Both the position numbers and the translations under genes were made by a program. From assembly GCA_021413825.1 (NCBI GenBank), contig JAIOPQ010000010.1, positions 26,983 through 90,982 on the forward strand: DNA of 64,000 nucleotides, written 5' to 3'. Position 1 is the stretch's first letter; every line of letters begins with the position of its first letter. The notes under the pieces were generated by a model that was not told where the DNA came from, made no database searches, and saw only the letters and a program-made list of their open reading frames with translations. Shown piece by piece: positions 10,473 to 20,591 of the stretch. This stretch comes from Spirochaetia bacterium (GTDB lineage: Bacteria; Spirochaetota; Leptospiria; Leptospirales; Leptonemataceae).

Positions 10473-10857
10473 GCTTCAATCCTTCAAAACTTGAGTGAAG
10501 CAACCGCAAGGTTCCGACCGCACAAGACTTTTTTGATTTCTGATGGGGAACCTGGTTCGAGCTCCGCGCTACCGCAATCGAGGGGTGCGAACTTGAGGCA
10601 GGGTCTTACTGCTAGCGAAAATCCACTCGAACCACCTACCTTCGCAGATGTTTCCCTCGGTCCGTCCATGGACCGACGGCGCGACCGCACCTCCTGTTGC
10701 GTGCGCAGTCTCTGCCCGCGATCATCCGGCTGTGCGAAAACAAGCCGTTCACAGTTTGAGTTCCCATTGTGTGACATCCTTATCGCGCAACTGCGCCGCT
10801 TCCGCCTGTCGAATGAAACACTGAGCTCAAGTTGCTGGCTCATTTCGCCCCTCAATC

Positions 10858-11994
10858 TCACATTGGATCAGTCGCAAATATTTCATTGATCGGACTGGAC
10901 ATGCTTCCGGTAATAATCACACCGCCGAGAGTTACGCCGCTCTGGGGATTCATTGTCGTCATGGTTCCATCTGAGTTTCGCGCATAAGTAAAAAGGACTC
11001 CGCCACCCGGATTGAGCGCGTAACCAAACTTTCCCTGGGCTTCAATGGAAATTCCAAACGCATTTGCACCGCCGCTGGCATTGGTGGCGAGTGAGGTTAA
11101 GACGCCAGTATTCGGATCAAAGCTGAGCGTTCGCAGGCCATTGCTCGACGCGTATACATAGTTTCCAAAAACTGTGAGGCTGTAAGATCCAGCAGCAAAA
11201 GGGAGTGAACTACGCAATGTCAGAGCTCCCGTAGATTGATTCACAGCATAGGATTCCACATTGGTACTTGTAACGACAAAGAGATAGTTGCCGCCCGAAT
11301 CAAAGCCGATGGTTTGAATGTTTCCGGTCACGCCCAGTGTATTTGGGCCATCCGCTAAGGCACCGGTATTCCCATCGATGATGCGCGAAGCGATTGTTGT
11401 GTTGTTTCCACAATAGAGAAATTTTCCTCCAGGATGGGCGGCTGCTCCCTGATTGTTATTGCAAATAGTGGACGGGTTAAAGCTTTGAATTGGTGTAAGC
11501 AGTCCAGAAGAAGATACACGCAGGGTTACTACAGCACCCGATCCCCCGGAACTGCTTACAAATACAAACCTCTGCAGTGCATCATAGGTAATGCCATTCA
11601 GAGTGGTGGCGGCAATCGTAAGATCGCCCAGATTTACGAGCGCTCCTGTACCTGGCGTTACCCTTAGTTGAGAAACCGTTGTTGAATTCTGCGTATAAAT
11701 GAATTTACCGTTGATCTCGGTTGTCATCCAACTCGGACTGGGTACGGCCAATTTGGGGGCAATCTGGGTCAGGGCGCCAGTCTCCAGGTTAACTGAATAC
11801 TGGAGTACAAAACCGCTTTGGTCCGTCGCATAGTAATAACGCGGTTTCAGAATCTTTAACCAGAATAGGGAAAGGAGGGAGGAGCAACCAGGATCGCCAA
11901 GGTCAGCGCAGGATGCGTTGACCTTGCAAGCAGTTGAGAGCAAAAAACCAAGACATAGGGGAAGAATTGAAAGGTGGGTCAGCCGAAGCTGCAT
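10858..11994 (-). CDS. lipoprotein, lactonase/YVTN-type beta-propeller
   Basis: Signal peptide with lipobox LLSTAC; repeated VxxxNxxTGALT...SxxGxxxYV blades. Confidence 0.8.
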   Translation of the reverse strand: MQLRLTHLSILPLCLGFLLSTACKVNASCADLGDPGCSSLLSLFWLKILKPRYYYATDQSGFVLQYSVNLETGALTQIAPKLAVPSPSWMTTEINGKFIYTQNSTTVSQLRVTPGTGALVNLGDLTIAATTLNGITYDALQRFVFVSSSGGSGAVVTLRVSSSGLLTPIQSFNPSTICNNNQGAAAHPGGKFLYCGNNTTIASRIIDGNTGALADGPNTLGVTGNIQTIGFDSGGNYLFVVTSTNVESYAVNQSTGALTLRSSLPFAAGSYSLTVFGNYVYASSNGLRTLSFDPNTGVLTSLATNASGGANAFGISIEAQGKFGYALNPGGGVLFTYARNSDGTMTTMNPQSGVTLGGVIITGSMSSPINEIFATDPM

Positions 11995-12066
11995 GGCGAT
12001 CGTTCTGCAAAATCGGACTGGCCTGTCAGCAAGAAATTCGCTTAAGCAGCGATGCGCATTGAGTCC

Positions 12067-12984
12067 TCAGCGCACCAGCGGTATTGCGCGTGGGACTATG
12101 GAATATGTTAGCTGACCGGCCGAGGACTCGTATATCTCACCGTCTGCTTCACCCTTTACCTTGAATTTGCTGCCAATCTGGATTTCACTCGTCTGAAATT
12201 GAACGATTCCCGGAAATTCTGCAACACGGCCGGCATACACAAGATTGCTTTTTAAGACGAGTTGCAGTTTGCTAACGCCTGCAATCAAAACAATATTGAA
12301 GAGTCCATCGTCAAGAGTCGCCGTAGGAGCCCAGTTCATGCCGGCCCCGTTGAATCGACCGTTGCAAGCAAAAAAGTTCAGCGGGCTTACATCCATGGTT
12401 TTACTGGCTCCGGAGGGATCGATCCATTTGAGTTGCATGGGTTTGGCGCGATATGCTATGAGCGAATAGAGCGTGTGATAGAGATATGCGATGGTTCCAA
12501 CTCGAAACGATGAATTCTCCCGATTAAACATGATATCACCCGCAACGCCTGCTGAGGCAATATTCATGAAGTGAATAACACGGTCGCCTATCGTTAATTT
12601 TCCGCAGTCCGCCTTCTTGATTCGATTTTCTACAAGCGCCGTTTCGTAATCCGGGCTCATTTGTCGCAAAGCGCGCGAGAAATCACCACCACTTCCGAGA
12701 TTAATGATCCCAATTCCCACCTTGTCATTGATAACCTTGCCATTCTCAAAATACCCGTTCACAACCTCGTTTACAGTTCCATCGCCACCGGCCACAAGGA
12801 TCTGCTCCACGTTACCCCTTTGGAGCAACTTACGTACTTGATGCGTAGCATCCAGTCGTTCAGTTGTCTTATATACATCAAATGAGCCAAGCTTCGAAAG
12901 TAGTTCCGGTTTCAATTGCAGAAACAACGATTCGCCTTTGCCGCCACGGCTTGCAGGATTAAGGATAACGATTCGTTTCATTTG
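12067..12984 (-). CDS. diacylglycerol kinase-like lipid kinase (YegS/BmrU type)
   Basis: IVILNPASRGGKG, VAGGDGTVNEVVNG, GIINLGSGGDFSRAL motifs; start taken at MKRIVILNP. Confidence 0.92.
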   Translation of the reverse strand, partial: QMKRIVILNPASRGGKGESLFLQLKPELLSKLGSFDVYKTTERLDATHQVRKLLQRGNVEQILVAGGDGTVNEVVNGYFENGKVINDKVGIGIINLGSGGDFSRALRQMSPDYETALVENRIKKADCGKLTIGDRVIHFMNIASAGVAGDIMFNRENSSFRVGTIAYLYHTLYSLIAYRAKPMQLKWIDPSGASKTMDVSPLNFFACNGRFNGAGMNWAPTATLDDGLFNIVLIAGVSKLQLVLKSNLVYAGRVAEFPGIVQFQTSEIQIGSKFKVKGEADGEIYESSAGQLTYSIVPRAIPLVR

Positions 12985-12995
12985 GTTTCCTCCCT

Positions 12996-14627
12996 TCATG
13001 TCGGAATGGCTAATCGACGTTGTACCAATTCCAGTTCAGCCGCACTCTTTTCCTGACTCCACTTGAGCTCTTTTGCAGCCACAGATGCGATCTCGCGCAA
13101 CAGGCCGTCTTCCGGGAGGCCCATTGTTGCAAATGCTGTGCGACGAGTCACTATATCTAGCAGCGTGACTGCCATCTCCTCGCGGATTGCAAAAACGACC
13201 TCTGCCAGAATCTCTCCGTCTGGATTCTTTGGACTGGCAAGCGCAGGCGTTTCTCTCGCAATATCGAGGACTCGAGTGTAATCTGTCCCATAACTATGCA
13301 CCAGGTAGGTGATAGTCCCGGCAGTAAAATCCGGATTGTTCTGAATTGCGCCCCGCATAAACACATCAAGATCTTTCATTTCTGATCCATAAAGCGGTCG
13401 CAGTCTTGTTCTGCTGGCTGGTAAAGAACATTCCAGATGCTTTTCAGCTACCTTCATTACGCTCTCTGCAAGATTTCTGCTTGTTGTGTATTTACCGCCT
13501 TCAACGGTAATCAAGCCAGCCATGCCTTCTTCTGCGCCGTCAAATATCTCATAACGTCTAGAAGAAGAGTATGTGCTTTCTGTATGCGTGTCGGTTAACG
13601 GGCGCAGGCCACCGTATACATGAATAATGTCCTTGTAACGAACCACTTCTTTGCCAAACGTAGCGTTGATTTCAGTAAGGAATTCTTCAATGCTTGCGCG
13701 TGAAACTCTGTACTCGTCCGGGTTTCCCTTGTATTCTTTGTCGGTAGTTCCTATGAGAGACTTTCCGCGCCATGGGATTGCAAAGAAGTGGCGCTTAGCC
13801 GGAGTCTGCAGGACTAGCGCATGGTCTTTTGTGATCGGCGGAACAAGAATATGAATTCCTTCTGACATGCGAATTCCATGTTCTGATTGTTTCCCGGCGG
13901 CTGCGTCGAGCAATTTGCCGGCCCAGGGTCCACCACTGTTGATCACAAGTGAGCCACGGACAACTGTGCTTTTTCCCGTCAGGCGATCCTGGGCAACGAC
14001 TCCTGCAATTTGACCGTCTGTACCGTGAACAAATTCCTTAACCTCTGCATAGTTGCTGACACGCGCGCCGCAGGCCACGGCAGATTTAATGAAGGCAAGC
14101 GTGAGTCTCTCAGGAAACAGACTCTGGCAATCATAGTAAACGTGGCCTCCCTTCAGTTTTGCATTGTCCAGAATTGGAGCAATCTTAACTACTTCCTCTC
14201 TCGAAAGTGAGTGATGGTGCGGGAGCTTTTTAGAACGATCGCGCGTGTACCCCTTATCCAGTGACAGCATGTCGTATAAAATCATGCCAAGTTTTAGCAC
14301 CCAGCGATTGGATGAAATTCCCGGATACGCCGGAATTAGAAAAGGCAAAGGATACACAAAGTTAGGAGCAATGTCTTCCAGAATTCTTCTTTCGCGGAGC
14401 GATTCTCTAACAAGACCAAGCTCGAAATAGCTCAGGTAGCGCAGCCCGCCATGGATTAACTTGGACGTTGCAGCAGACGTTGCGCCCCCGAAATCTGATT
14501 TTTCAAAAAGAGCTACACGTAATCCGCGACTGGCTGCCTCGTATGCAACGCATGCACCGGAGATCCCGCCTCCAACTACAATCACATCAAAACTTCTGAC
14601 CTCTGGATGCTCAATGTATCGTTTCAT
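12996..14627 (-). CDS. glpD: glycerol-3-phosphate dehydrogenase (FAD)
   Basis: VIVVGGGISGACVAYEAASRGLRVALFEKSDFGGATSAATSKLIHGGLRYL; full-length with C-terminal domain. Confidence 0.95.
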   Translation of the reverse strand: MKRYIEHPEVRSFDVIVVGGGISGACVAYEAASRGLRVALFEKSDFGGATSAATSKLIHGGLRYLSYFELGLVRESLRERRILEDIAPNFVYPLPFLIPAYPGISSNRWVLKLGMILYDMLSLDKGYTRDRSKKLPHHHSLSREEVVKIAPILDNAKLKGGHVYYDCQSLFPERLTLAFIKSAVACGARVSNYAEVKEFVHGTDGQIAGVVAQDRLTGKSTVVRGSLVINSGGPWAGKLLDAAAGKQSEHGIRMSEGIHILVPPITKDHALVLQTPAKRHFFAIPWRGKSLIGTTDKEYKGNPDEYRVSRASIEEFLTEINATFGKEVVRYKDIIHVYGGLRPLTDTHTESTYSSSRRYEIFDGAEEGMAGLITVEGGKYTTSRNLAESVMKVAEKHLECSLPASRTRLRPLYGSEMKDLDVFMRGAIQNNPDFTAGTITYLVHSYGTDYTRVLDIARETPALASPKNPDGEILAEVVFAIREEMAVTLLDIVTRRTAFATMGLPEDGLLREIASVAAKELKWSQEKSAAELELVQRRLAIPT

Positions 14628-16309
14628 ACTGTCTCTCCCTTTGTTTTCTGTGTGCCAAGTCCAAGGACTCCCGGATTCAAGATGCCGTGCGGATCCAGAA
14701 ATCCCTTGATTGCTTTAATCACGCCCATGCCCGTTGCTCCTATTTCCCCAGGCAGCCACCGCGCAAGCAGACGCCCAATCCCATGGTGATGTGTGATAGA
14801 CGCTCCGCTCGCTTGAATCGCATCAACAATAGAACTGTGGTATTTTAAGAATTCATCGCGCGCCATCTTTCCCATAAAGATGAAATACAGGTTGGCTCCT
14901 TGCGGATAGAAATGCGACAGGTGGGTTGTGACTATTGTTCCTGGTCTTGAGTGACAGACAGCCCGGACATTTTTGTAAACGTGTGGAAGATTTTCCCAGC
15001 TTGCTGAGCATTCAAGAGTATCGAGGACAATCCCAAAATCCATAAGATCGTCGCGCATGTATGGATCCATGAACCTGGATTTTTCCCATTTTGCCGTTAC
15101 CAGTCCAGTCGAGTTCATTGCACCAAATCGATGTGCGATTCGCTTAACGTTTTCATGGACAAGGTTTGCGTATCGTGCGCTTCCATCTGCCCAACCAATA
15201 AGCAGGCAGCGTTTATTTTGTTTTAGTCTCCACAGTTTGAAAAGCCACTCCAGGGGCGTTCCTGCTACTCCGTATAAATGCAATGCAAGATCCGTTTCCT
15301 CAGGATCAGAAAGTCTAAACACAGACGGAAGACCTGTTTGTGACTGCATAATTTCTCGTGTTGCCCCAAGACCTGATTCAAAATCAGGGAACATGAAACT
15401 GAAGCGCCTGCGGTTCTGGGGAAGGAAGCGGCGGATTCGCAATGTTGCAGAAACCAGAATTCCAAAAGATCCCTCGCTTCCCATCATCATTGAATCCAGG
15501 TCCGGGCCTGCAGCGGTTGCCGGTACCACTGCGGTTACGAGTTTGCCGATTGGAGTTACATATCGCTGCGCGATTACTATATCTTCAATCTTTCCGAAGT
15601 AGGTTGAATTCTGCCCGGCACCTCGCGTGACAATCCAACCTCCAACGGTTGTAAACTCGAATGATTGCGGAAAGTGGCCGCACGTATAGTTGTGCGGTGA
15701 GTTTTGTTGCTCCTTTGCCTTCTGAAGGAATTCTTCGAGCGCGGGGCCAGTAATTCCGCTTTCGACTGTAACTGTTTCGCTGATTGCATCAAGCTTGATC
15801 ACTCGATTCATTCGCGCAGCAAGATTTAACGTGACCCCACCGCTGGTTGCTTCAAATCCCCGGGTTACACTCGAGCCTGCGCCCATTGCCTGAACGGGAA
15901 TGCGATGCTCGGAACAGTATTGGACGATCGCGGCCACGTCATTCTCATCGCGGGGTAACAGGACAGCGTCCGGCGTATTTTCAATGATATGTTCGCGCAG
16001 GCGCAACAGATCGTACATTGTTTTACCGTACGCAGCGCGGATACGGTCATAGGCTCCCGTAAGAACGTTATGCGCTCCTATCATGGTGCAGAAAGCTGCC
16101 AGATGATCTGGTGCAAGGGAGTTTTTGAGTGTGACTTCAACCTGTTCGGTACATGGTTGCGGTGTTTCGAAGTCGGCCGGTTTGAGTTTCAAACGATCCT
16201 GCAGGATGCTTACCAGACGATCATTTGGATGTTTGAATGCGTCCGGTTTTCCCCAGCGAAATAGGGATCTGTACGATCCTTCAGGTGTATGTTTTACCCA
16301 GTTGGCCAT
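14624..16309 (-). CDS. FAD-linked oxidase, alkyldihydroxyacetonephosphate synthase (AGPS)-like
   Basis: VQAMGAGSSVTRGFEATSGGVTLNL; GHFPQSFEFTTVGGWIVTRGAGQNSTYFGKIEDIV; C-terminal SITHHHGIGR...FLDPHGILNPGVLG. Confidence 0.88.
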   Translation of the reverse strand: MANWVKHTPEGSYRSLFRWGKPDAFKHPNDRLVSILQDRLKLKPADFETPQPCTEQVEVTLKNSLAPDHLAAFCTMIGAHNVLTGAYDRIRAAYGKTMYDLLRLREHIIENTPDAVLLPRDENDVAAIVQYCSEHRIPVQAMGAGSSVTRGFEATSGGVTLNLAARMNRVIKLDAISETVTVESGITGPALEEFLQKAKEQQNSPHNYTCGHFPQSFEFTTVGGWIVTRGAGQNSTYFGKIEDIVIAQRYVTPIGKLVTAVVPATAAGPDLDSMMMGSEGSFGILVSATLRIRRFLPQNRRRFSFMFPDFESGLGATREIMQSQTGLPSVFRLSDPEETDLALHLYGVAGTPLEWLFKLWRLKQNKRCLLIGWADGSARYANLVHENVKRIAHRFGAMNSTGLVTAKWEKSRFMDPYMRDDLMDFGIVLDTLECSASWENLPHVYKNVRAVCHSRPGTIVTTHLSHFYPQGANLYFIFMGKMARDEFLKYHSSIVDAIQASGASITHHHGIGRLLARWLPGEIGATGMGVIKAIKGFLDPHGILNPGVLGLGTQKTKGETV

Positions 16310-16413
16310 TGGATTTCCTAGACCGAACCATTATGCAACGAAATCGAGCACAATGCAATGGGGGCAGGGCAGAACGTCCTTTGGTTAGGGTGAACAGCGA
16401 ACTCGGCGGGTGA

Positions 16414-17295
16414 CTATTCCGGCCTAACCCGCTGTCCTTCCTCCACAGACTCACCGGGATAGAGAATTACCTCATCACCAGGAGCAAGGCCAGATTTCAG
16501 CATGGTCTCAAGAGGTCCTCTGCGTTCAATCTCTACCGGCGTTTTTCTAGCCCGACCCTTGATTACACGAAATACACTCCACGAATCGCCTTCGCGAAAG
16601 AGTGCGCCTGAATTCACCTTTAAGGCGTCAGGGTTTTGATATGTCACTATCTTGCATTCTAGCCGGAAATTATCACCAAGGCTTTTCCATTTTTCCTTCT
16701 CAGTTACAATATCTGCTATGATGCGTACGCGGCGCTCTTCCACGCCCAGGGCTGAAACCTTTGCAAATGCCTGTGGTTCAACTGTGCGGACCTGACCTTC
16801 CAATGAATCCGGGCCACCCCAGCGCAAAATGTGGACAGGATTTCCCCGTTGAATGTTGACTGCATCCGCAGAAAGAACTTCAATTACAATTTCAATTGAA
16901 TGAGTATCGCCTATCTCCATAATAGGCTGGCCAATTTCAATTGGCCCTTCATCTTCGCGAAGTATCTTTAAAATTGAACCGTTAGCCGGCGATGCAATGG
17001 GTTTGGTCCAATCCCATTGGATGATCGCAACGGTTTCTCCCCGGCGCACAGAATCACCCGCATGTTTCTGCACTCGTTTTAATACCCCGCTGTACGGGGA
17101 AAGAACTACGTGGCGTTCCTTGATTCGAGTATTGCCATCTTCCTGTACCGTTTGTTCGTACAGGCCCTTTTGAACGCTGGCAATTTCTACGGGTGTCTTT
17201 CCAGGAATAAACATCCAGATGAGAAGGGCCACACCCCCAAGGGTGAGCGACGCATAAATGATTCTTTTTTTTGTGATGAGTTCGCTTATTTGCAT
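16414..17295 (-). CDS. HlyD-family periplasmic adaptor of an ABC exporter, lacking the usual coiled-coil hairpin
   Basis: ETVQEDG-type start (GLYEQTVQEDGNTRIKERHVV), lipoyl/barrel parts RGETVAII, WTKPIASPANGSILKILREDEGPIEIGQPIMEIGD, VSALGVEERRVRI. Confidence 0.85.
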   Translation of the reverse strand: MQISELITKKRIIYASLTLGGVALLIWMFIPGKTPVEIASVQKGLYEQTVQEDGNTRIKERHVVLSPYSGVLKRVQKHAGDSVRRGETVAIIQWDWTKPIASPANGSILKILREDEGPIEIGQPIMEIGDTHSIEIVIEVLSADAVNIQRGNPVHILRWGGPDSLEGQVRTVEPQAFAKVSALGVEERRVRIIADIVTEKEKWKSLGDNFRLECKIVTYQNPDALKVNSGALFREGDSWSVFRVIKGRARKTPVEIERRGPLETMLKSGLAPGDEVILYPGESVEEGQRVRPE

Positions 17296-17298
17296 GGA

Positions 17299-19591
17299 TT
17301 ATTCTCTCAATTTTAATACTGCAACCAGATCGAGTTTCTGAATCTGACGCCTGGCCAGAAGGACAGAAAAAAAGGTGCTAACAATTATGATGAGTGATGC
17401 AATTGCAACCGTAGATGGGACTATTACCAGCGGAAAATAGAATGCTTCCACCTTACCTGCTGACTTCTAGAATTATCTCGCCAATCAGCAGGCGGAAAAC
17501 CTCTCCACGCGTAAACCCAAGAACACGGAGGCTTGCAAGCTCCCAGGATCTTTCCGAAAGCGAAACCATCACCATATTGTACACCACCCCAACTGCAATC
17601 ACGCTTGCAAAGCCGACCATGAAGAAGGCCATTGTAAGCATCATGGTTGCCAGCATTTTTTGAAACGTCTCGATCTGTGCTTTCTTTGAGTCTACACTTG
17701 CAACCATGGGCATACCTTTAAGCCGCGTGAATACTGTGTCCGTCAATCGCGGGTCGACTGTGATTGCAGCCATGGTGATTGTATTGTCTTCCTGCAGGAT
17801 TCTGTTTAGCGCACGGATATCCATATAGGCACCAGAGCCAAGCAACTCTTCTGTAATGGCCGTAATTACAACCCTCAAGTGCTTCTTGTTACCGGTTAAC
17901 GTTTCTATCTCAAGGAAATCACCGGGGTGCGCGTCCAATTTTTCTGCCAGGCGCACATTGAGCATTAAGCCTTCCTGTGCAATAGCAATTGGAGTCAAAT
18001 CGCGATTCATCAGCCTGCGCAATCTTGAGGTCTGTGGCAATCCTATGATGGATGTATCCTTAAACAATTCACCCTTGCGCAGTCTTACACCTATGGCGCG
18101 ATAGCCTTCCGCGTATGTTACGCCCGGTGTTGCCATTAGCTCGCCCAGGGCGCGATCTGGAACTACATCATTGAACAAGACTGTTGCGTCTTCGCGCTGA
18201 GCATTGTTAAACTGAAACTTCAGAAGAAAACTAATTGTATCGGTCCAGAATAATCCAAGAAGCACTATGCCCAGGGCCATAGCCAGGCCAAGGATTGAAA
18301 GTCCGCTGCGAAACGGTTTCATTGTAAAATTTCGCACGGCCATCTTGCTGCGCGTTGAAAGGCCACCGGCCAGCTTCTCGATCCATGCTCGCTTGTAAAT
18401 TGGTGGAGCGGGGGGGCGCATGGCTTCAGCAGGGACAAGACGAAACGCTTCGCGAAGGGAAAGGGACGCCCCAAACAATGCCGCACCGAGGCTTACCGCG
18501 ATGCCGATTAACGGCACGTACGCAGAGAATACATAGTCGAGCGACGGAAAGCGAAAATAGTCCGCGTACAGATTTGTCATGGCCTGTCCAAGCCAGATCC
18601 CCGGCCCGATAGCGCCAATTGCACCCAATAGAATCATGATAGATACAATCTTGAAATAATGAACTGCTATTTGAAAATTTCCGTACCCCAGGGCTTTGAG
18701 CGTTGCGATTTGTTCGCGTTGTCTGGTTACAAGTCTTGCTATTACTATGTGCAACAGAAAGGCAGCAACGCCCAGGAAAATGGACGGCAGCGCAATGATC
18801 ATAACCTTAAGTTCTTCGAGTTCGCTGTTTAAGAAAAAGTGAGACGGGTGTTTATCTCTCCCAAAGGCACCCAGTCCGCCATAGCCATTGAGTAATCGAT
18901 CCAGAGTATGAATGATTTCTTGTTCTGATCCATCTGATTTCATTCGCAGTGAAACACTGTTGAACATTCCTTCGTAGTGCAATGCCTGCGAAAGAGTTCG
19001 CTCCGATACCCATACAACTCCGTAATGCTTATCATCCGGGAGAATACCACGAATGAAATAGACGTACTCCGGCGAAAGTCCAATCCCGACCACATTAAAC
19101 ATTTGATAGCGACCGTTGATCGTAGCTGAGAATTCCGCACCTGGATTCAGGTTGTTGGCCTTTGCGAATGCCTCGCTAACTACTGCCTCCGTTAAGCTGA
19201 ATGGCTCTGGGATTCGCCCGCGGGTAATGTAAAGACGATTCAGGACGGATTCAGTGTCATCAGGAAGCGAAACAAATCTACCTGTTGCAGGCTCAATCAT
19301 ATCAGGGAGGTTGATTGTAGCGTCGAAAAGAATGCGCCCTTCCGCAACGTCCACGCCCTCAATATCAGAAATTTGTCCGAGCAGCGTTCGCGGAGCGCGT
19401 TTTACAACACTGAATACATCAGCAAAGCGCGAGGACCTATAAAATATGTCTACTGCATGATTGAGTGAATTGTAGGCTGTGATGTATGAAATGAGAATTG
19501 CCACACCGCACGCAGTTACGAGTGCAATCGTAATGGTCTGGCTTTTCATTCCCAGCAGTTCGCGCAGTGCTTTACGGTCGAGTGGACTCAC
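17299..19591 (-). pseudogene. FtsX-like ABC transporter permease with short internal deletion and frameshift near the 3' end
   Basis: ORF 17453-19591 stops at ...GEIILEVSR*. The +1 frame continues KVEAFYFPLVIVPSTVAIASLIIIVSTFFSVLLARRQIQKLDLVAVLKLRE* to 17299, i.e. the conserved C-terminus of this permease family. About 20-30 residues between GEIILE and EAFYFPLVI are missing. Confidence 0.85.
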
Positions 19592-20319
19592 CAGTGAATC
19601 TCTTGCGGTTTAAGTTTTGTCTTGTTCACTCGCTCTGATGCTATCCGACCATCTGCTAAATGGAAAACTCGATCCGCCATTCCTGCAATTGCCGCGTTAT
19701 GCGTAATTATGACTGTAGTTGCTCCAAGCTCTTCGTTCACCTTTTTTAGCGCATCCAGAACGATCTGGCCCGTCTTGAGATCGAGCGCACCTGTAGGTTC
19801 ATCACACAGAAGCATGTCCGGCCTTTTGGCTATTGCACGTGCAATAGCTACCCGTTGTTGCTCACCACCTGATAACTGCGAAGGAAAATGATCAGCTCTG
19901 TCTGTCAGGCCAACCAGTGTTAAGGCCTGGTCTGCTGTCATGGGGTTCTTTGATATCTGGATTACAAGTTCTACGTTTTCTCTGGCAGTTAGGCCTGGAA
20001 TGAGATTGTAGAACTGAAACACAAATCCAACATGCTCACGTCTGTAGCGAGTCAACTCTGCTTCGTCTGCTTTAAGCAAATCATGATCACGATATCTTAA
20101 TTGCCCAGAGGTTGGAGTATCCAGTCCTCCAAGTATATTTAGTAATGTGGATTTGCCGCTTCCTGACGGTCCAAGTAGTACTACAAATTCACCTCCGTAC
20201 AACGTTAGGTCAATTGTTCTGAGCGCAAATACGTCAATCTCACCGGTATTGTAGACTCGACTCAGACCCTCTGCTATGCAGATAGGATCGCGTGAATGTT
20301 GCTTCTTGTGATGCTTCAT
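19588..20319 (-). CDS. ABC transporter ATP-binding protein (LolD/MacB-like)
   Basis: Walker [10 protein letters not shown], signature [15 protein letters not shown], Walker [12 protein letters not shown]. Confidence 0.95.
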   Translation of the reverse strand: MKHHKKQHSRDPICIAEGLSRVYNTGEIDVFALRTIDLTLYGGEFVVLLGPSGSGKSTLLNILGGLDTPTSGQLRYRDHDLLKADEAELTRYRREHVGFVFQFYNLIPGLTARENVELVIQISKNPMTADQALTLVGLTDRADHFPSQLSGGEQQRVAIARAIAKRPDMLLCDEPTGALDLKTGQIVLDALKKVNEELGATTVIITHNAAIAGMADRVFHLADGRIASERVNKTKLKPQEIHW

Positions 20320-20321
20320 TG

Positions 20322-20591
20322 CTACGTTCGGTCGGTGTTTTGCCGCAACCGATGGTGGAGATGATGCAATTGATCAAGCAGGCCAAGAATAATTGGAATT
20401 GCTTCATCGTTAACCCCAAACTCTGAGCGCAGATTAAGAATCAGTTGAATGCGCGCAAGATCCTCTTCATCGAGTGTGTTGTCTGGCTCCGCTGGCATGA
20501 TCCACTCATTCTGGATCCACTCTACAATTATGGTCGTTTCAATGGAGCATTGCCTGGCAGCTTCCTCAATCTTGAACAATTGCCTGTCCAT
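20322..20591 (-). CDS. cbpM: CbpM/MerR-like chaperone modulator
   Basis: 89 aa, helix-turn-helix-like [31 protein letters not shown]; follows the cbpA-type DnaJ with an ATGA overlap. Confidence 0.75.
   Translation of the reverse strand: MDRQLFKIEEAARQCSIETTIIVEWIQNEWIMPAEPDNTLDEEDLARIQLILNLRSEFGVNDEAIPIILGLLDQLHHLHHRLRQNTDRT

Noticed and set aside
10540-10620. Duplicated tRNA-Asp 3' end (att site) at the far side of the NACHT gene
   Set aside because: Only short chance similarity (e.g. AGCTCCGC); no contiguous copy of the GGTTCAAGTCCGGTCAGCTCCGC end was found by eye.
10484-10889. Overlapping ORFs 10484-10861 (-) and 10491-10889 (+) as genes
   Set aside because: Mutually antisense, no recognisable motif, low-complexity Arg/Ser-rich translations; left unannotated.
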